Under the pieces are notes generated by a model. That model made no database searches, was not told where the DNA came from, and worked only from the letters and a program-made list of their open reading frames with translations. This document shows, one piece after another, positions 61,022 through 64,000 of a stretch of 64,000 bases of DNA (its first letter is position 1; each line of letters starts with the position of its first letter). The stretch is from Phlyctochytrium arcticum. Taxonomy: Eukaryota; Chytridiomycota; Chytridiomycetes; Chytridiales; Chytridiaceae. Position numbers and translations under genes: made by a program. The DNA lies in contig JAHLKI010000032.1 of assembly GCA_025602905.1 (NCBI GenBank), positions 186,001-250,000 on the forward strand. The letters run 5' to 3'.

Positions 61022-63568
61022 TCATAATTTAGACGCTGTAGTAGCTACAGCTACAGTCTGTACATTGCACTTTCCAACCGTTGACCGAGCAATCTGGAAC
61101 GCCTCCTGTACCGTCTCATCCACCGGCTCAAGCACCGAAACTGTCCCGTCCAGCAGGTACAGCTGATTGTTGCTCTCGATCCGTGACAGGACGTAGTTGT
61201 AGTTGACCATGATCCCATACGACTGTGAAATTCCCTTTTCTAGAACCCTCGAGAGTTAGATGGTTTTACATCATCAGCAGAGTTTCGTTTTACCAGAGGT
61301 ATCACCGTGCCAGTTGAGTCGTTGCAGGCATGCGCCATTTCGAATATGAAAATTCGCTATAAACCAAGGTAAGAAGGACGAATTTAAAAATCTTTTGGAA
61401 ACAGGGAACATACCCACTGGGTCCAATGCAGATGATCGCTTTTTCTCGAGTAAAAGATATCTAGAGCAGGACGAAGTTCAGTTGCGTTTGTCACCTAGAC
61501 CACGTTTTGTCATCCAGAAACGCTTAGCTTACCGCGCGCAAAGTCGCATCAAAATAGGCTTTAGGGCTGCTGTCATCTCTGTGTCTTCGGCCCAGACCCT
61601 CCCTTTCTTTGTCAAAGCCTATTCAGTACCAAAAAGATGGTTCAGAAATGAATTTACAAATCGCGTGTTCAAACAATTATACGGACCAGTAATAACTGCC
61701 AATCGGTCAGTGCACTTTGCGAGCCAGTAGCGAATTTTCGTAGCTGGCGCAGATCCGATTGCGACTCGGGAGTGTCAAACAAGAATTGTGCTGCTGCATC
61801 TGTATTCAAGTGAGATTCGAGCCATCGTCGGAACCCGGGAATAGGGGATAGTGTGCAGAATGTGCTAATGTGGGGATAAAACTGCTCGATTTCTTTGACC
61901 ACGCGTTTGATGAGAAAGTTTCCCATTTCGACGCCGGACAGGCCTTTTTGGGAGGACGAGATGGAGTAAAAGACGGCCACGCTGGTATTCGTGTCGTCGG
62001 GTGTATGATCGCTCAGGATTGACTACAACGAAAAAAGGGAATTGAGCCATCGAGTTGATCCATGGATATGAGCAATCGGGGCTTACATCGACGTCTTGAG
62101 GGATGTCGTTGGTTAAGGCGACCTATAAGATGATCCGTATCACTCTATGTATTGACGATCCGAATCGAGGGAAGAAGTATACCTGAACAAAGGTCAACGG
62201 TTCCATAGGCATGCCCCGATGGAAGAAGGCGTAACAGAGTCGGCCGGAGCCTAATCGCTGCTTTAATGATTGCCAGGTGGGAATGGCGTGGACTGCTTCA
62301 TAGCGAACAATCTGACATTATGGGTGAGTCGGGGTCGAAACACATGAACTTTCCAATGCTCTGATATACCTTTTCGAGGATGGACGCTGAGCTGTTCCAG
62401 GTGATGCGTTCCAGATCCAAAAAATTGACGCTGAACCAGCCATGAAGCAGTTGCTTGAGTGAAGACTCTACACCGCTCAGATACGGATCATTTCCGTTCT
62501 TCCGCACGTAATCCTGCAACTTGCATTCAGCACCCACGATTCGTTTCCTGTACATCACAAAAGCCTTACCAGAAGGTTTCCACGCAAATGGACCAAAAAC
62601 TGCATTCCACCAGGGAGTCGGTTTATTTGATCGAACAGCTTCTCGTGCAGGGGTCGTAATGATGTGCGGAGGGTCTGTTCTGCTTGAATAAAGCTTCGCT
62701 CGCTACTCTCGCTCTGGCGATCTGTCAGTATGTTGATGACGGGTATGTATCTTCGGTTCCTGGACATACGTTTCCTTTTAAGTTGATATATGCTTGAGAT
62801 GCAGTCTTGATGGCCTCACGATTGACGCCTTGACATAAATCGATATTAGCACTGATAAAGTTAGGAATGAATGAGTGTATGGATTACCGAAATCTCGTCC
62901 TAGGATCCGAAGAAAGGTTATCCGACCCTCCTACCGATCAACACCATGATGAGAAGGAGTGTAACTACAATCGTTCCCGAGAAACTCTCAAACCTCAGGC
63001 AAGCTTTCATAAAACTCGCAGCATTTCCTGGCCAACAAACTCGGCAAAATGTCGCCCTGCTCGCGACGAATGGACAGGGTCCGCCAAAGTAAGTTCTTGA
63101 TGGTGTTTTCGTACCCCGACCCCGGTTTGGTGGTGGGCGCGTCTTGAAAGAATGTCCCATCTGGACTTCCCAATGTATACGTTCCTTTTCGTTTTCAATC
63201 AGAGTTCCGGCATTCATGAAGCCAGTGTACTATTCTGTCTCTCACCAGGGTCTTGTGAAAATTTCATAACGGCGTCCCAGTATTCCGTAACGATGGCACT
63301 AGCAAGTCGTGTATCAGGCACTTGTCCCTCTGCAGCACTAGTGGAATGCCCGGTTTTGCTATCGTCTTTTGTAAGAGTTTTTGAGAATGTCTAATACAAT
63401 CGCTTGACAAGTCAGAAACCTTTCCCGGCAGAAATAGCAATTACTGTGACATACTTTTAGAGTTCGGTATAGACAGAGCGGCAGATGCCTTGGCAGGGTT
63501 CGAGAGTGTATCCGAGAACCTCTCACGGGTAACTTTAATACGCCCGACCTCCCGAATACTGCTGCCAT
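61022..63568 (-). CDS. MLYCD: Malonyl-CoA decarboxylase, mitochondrial and peroxisomal signals
   Basis: It decarboxylates malonyl-CoA to acetyl-CoA, controlling fatty-acid synthesis and oxidation. Fourteen exons (63568-63455, 63390-63246, 63160-62994, 62930-62888, 62828-62770, 62713-62570, 62519-62370, 62311-62183, 62122-62087, 62022-61687, 61618-61533, 61460-61414, 61356-61294, 61239-61022) give 578 residues. The N-terminus (MAAVFGRSGVLKLPVRGSR) is Arg-rich without acids, as in mitochondrial presequences. Family blocks include LSIRREQGDILPSLLARKCC, LPGGMQFLVHLRGNLL, LDLERITWNSSA, VAVFYSISSSQKGLSGVEMG, TLSPIPGFRRWL, FHIRNGACLQRLNW and SYGIMVNYNY. The protein ends -SKL, a type 1 peroxisomal signal. 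Animal enzymes also carry both signals. The C-terminal extension between MVNYNY and SKL is unlike the animal tail. Confidence 0.95.
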
Positions 63569-63715
63569 CTAGGAGCAAAAAGTTGTGACGTTTCAACTCA
63601 CGGCCTCGCACGATGCGGAATTTCAATTTGATGAGCCGAAATTCATTTACGCGAATAAGGGTAAATGAAAGAGACACTATGTATAAAATCTTTTCACAAA
63701 GTTACAAAACAATCC

Positions 63716-63994
63716 TCAAACGTTGGCTGCAGCCGCCTCCTGCTCCTTCTTTTTCTTGACCCATATATCATACTCCATGCGGATTTTGGCGGATCGGATA
63801 CGTGCATCTGTTTCATCGTGGGAAATATCCACGCCCTTTTTGGGTAAGATCGGCACGACGCGTCCGGAAGGGGGTGTTTTGTTGACTCTCTCCGTTGGTG
63901 CTGCAGGCATGGCCACAGAGTGTCGCTCTGGTTCGTCTATGGATTCCTCACTTTCTGGGACACCTTCGGGGTGATGCCGGGGCTGCCGGGCCAT
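63716..63994 (-). CDS. Partial or small unknown protein at the window edge
   Basis: An open frame of 92 residues begins 6 nt from the right edge, so it may be either a complete small gene or the last exon of a longer one. It is Pro/Glu/Lys-rich (MARQPRHHPEGVPESEESID) and ends with a basic helix (SAKIRMEYDIWVKKKKEQEA). The family is not recognised. It lies 147 bp upstream of the malonyl-CoA decarboxylase start on the same strand. Confidence 0.5.
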   Translation of the reverse strand: MARQPRHHPEGVPESEESIDEPERHSVAMPAAPTERVNKTPPSGRVVPILPKKGVDISHDETDARIRSAKIRMEYDIWVKKKKEQEAAAANV

Positions 63995-64000
63995 TTCTTT

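Noticed and set aside
1..64000. CRISPR array, prophage, bacterial operon or biosynthetic cluster
   Set aside because: The window is intron-rich eukaryotic DNA; no spaced direct repeats or matching gene sets were seen.

Overview
The window is nuclear DNA of a fungus and very probably of a zoosporic (flagellated) chytrid. Nearly every gene is cut by many short introns of about 50-70 nt with GT-AG ends. The gene set mixes fungal proteins (a many-domain hybrid histidine kinase, Rei1, Npr2, a septin, a Str2-type cystathionine gamma-synthase) with centriole and flagellum families (a CSPP1-like and a lebercilin-like protein). It also holds a tiny-macrocysts (TmcB/TmcC)-like membrane protein with a PAS domain, a family I associate with zoosporic and protist genomes. 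The exact species cannot be read from the sequence.

Layout. 1-2.4 kb: no convincing gene. 2.4-5.9 kb: a structurally complete Mutator-like (MULE) transposon with a 10-bp target duplication, long terminal inverted repeats and a spliced transposase. 7.5-15.6 kb (-): a 2,491-residue hybrid histidine kinase with pseudokinase, AAA-type ATPase, GAF, histidine kinase and receiver. 16.4-18.5 kb (+): an AVT-type amino-acid transporter. 18.9-20.3 kb (+): Rei1. 20.5-25.9 kb (-): TmcB-like PAS membrane protein. 26.9-27.2 kb (-): a two-exon 86-residue hydrophilic protein. 27.9-32.5 kb (-): CSPP1-like, divergent from a mitochondrial monothiol glutaredoxin at 32.7-33.3 kb (+). 33.4-35.0 kb (-): Npr2, divergent from phosphomannomutase at 35.2-36.1 kb (+). 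36.5-43.3 kb: three surface or membrane proteins without recognised family. 44.3 kb (+): metallothionein. 45.1-47.3 kb (-): vezatin/Inp2-like protein. 48.0-48.9 kb (-): small protein with a repeated NYDI motif. 49.3-50.9 kb (+): Cdc11-like septin. 51.2-51.9 kb (-): AP-1 sigma. 52.8-54.9 kb (+): cystathionine gamma-synthase. 55.2-55.7 kb (-): possible 91-residue gene. 56.3-58.9 kb (-): lebercilin-like. 59.4-60.9 kb (+): D-serine dehydratase-like. 61.0-63.6 kb (-): malonyl-CoA decarboxylase with mitochondrial and peroxisomal signals. 63.7-64.0 kb (-): edge fragment.

How the genes relate. This is mostly a conserved housekeeping stretch with no operon logic: several gene pairs share short divergent promoters, and neighbours have unrelated jobs. 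The themes that recur are the centriole/flagellum apparatus (two recognised proteins, one candidate), sensing (histidine kinase, PAS membrane protein, Npr2 of the TORC1 pathway) and peroxisome or mitochondrial metabolism.

For the genes I recognised, I worked out exon joins by eye. Where coordinates are given, exon lengths sum to a multiple of three and the spliced reading keeps family motifs in frame. They remain predictions without RNA evidence.
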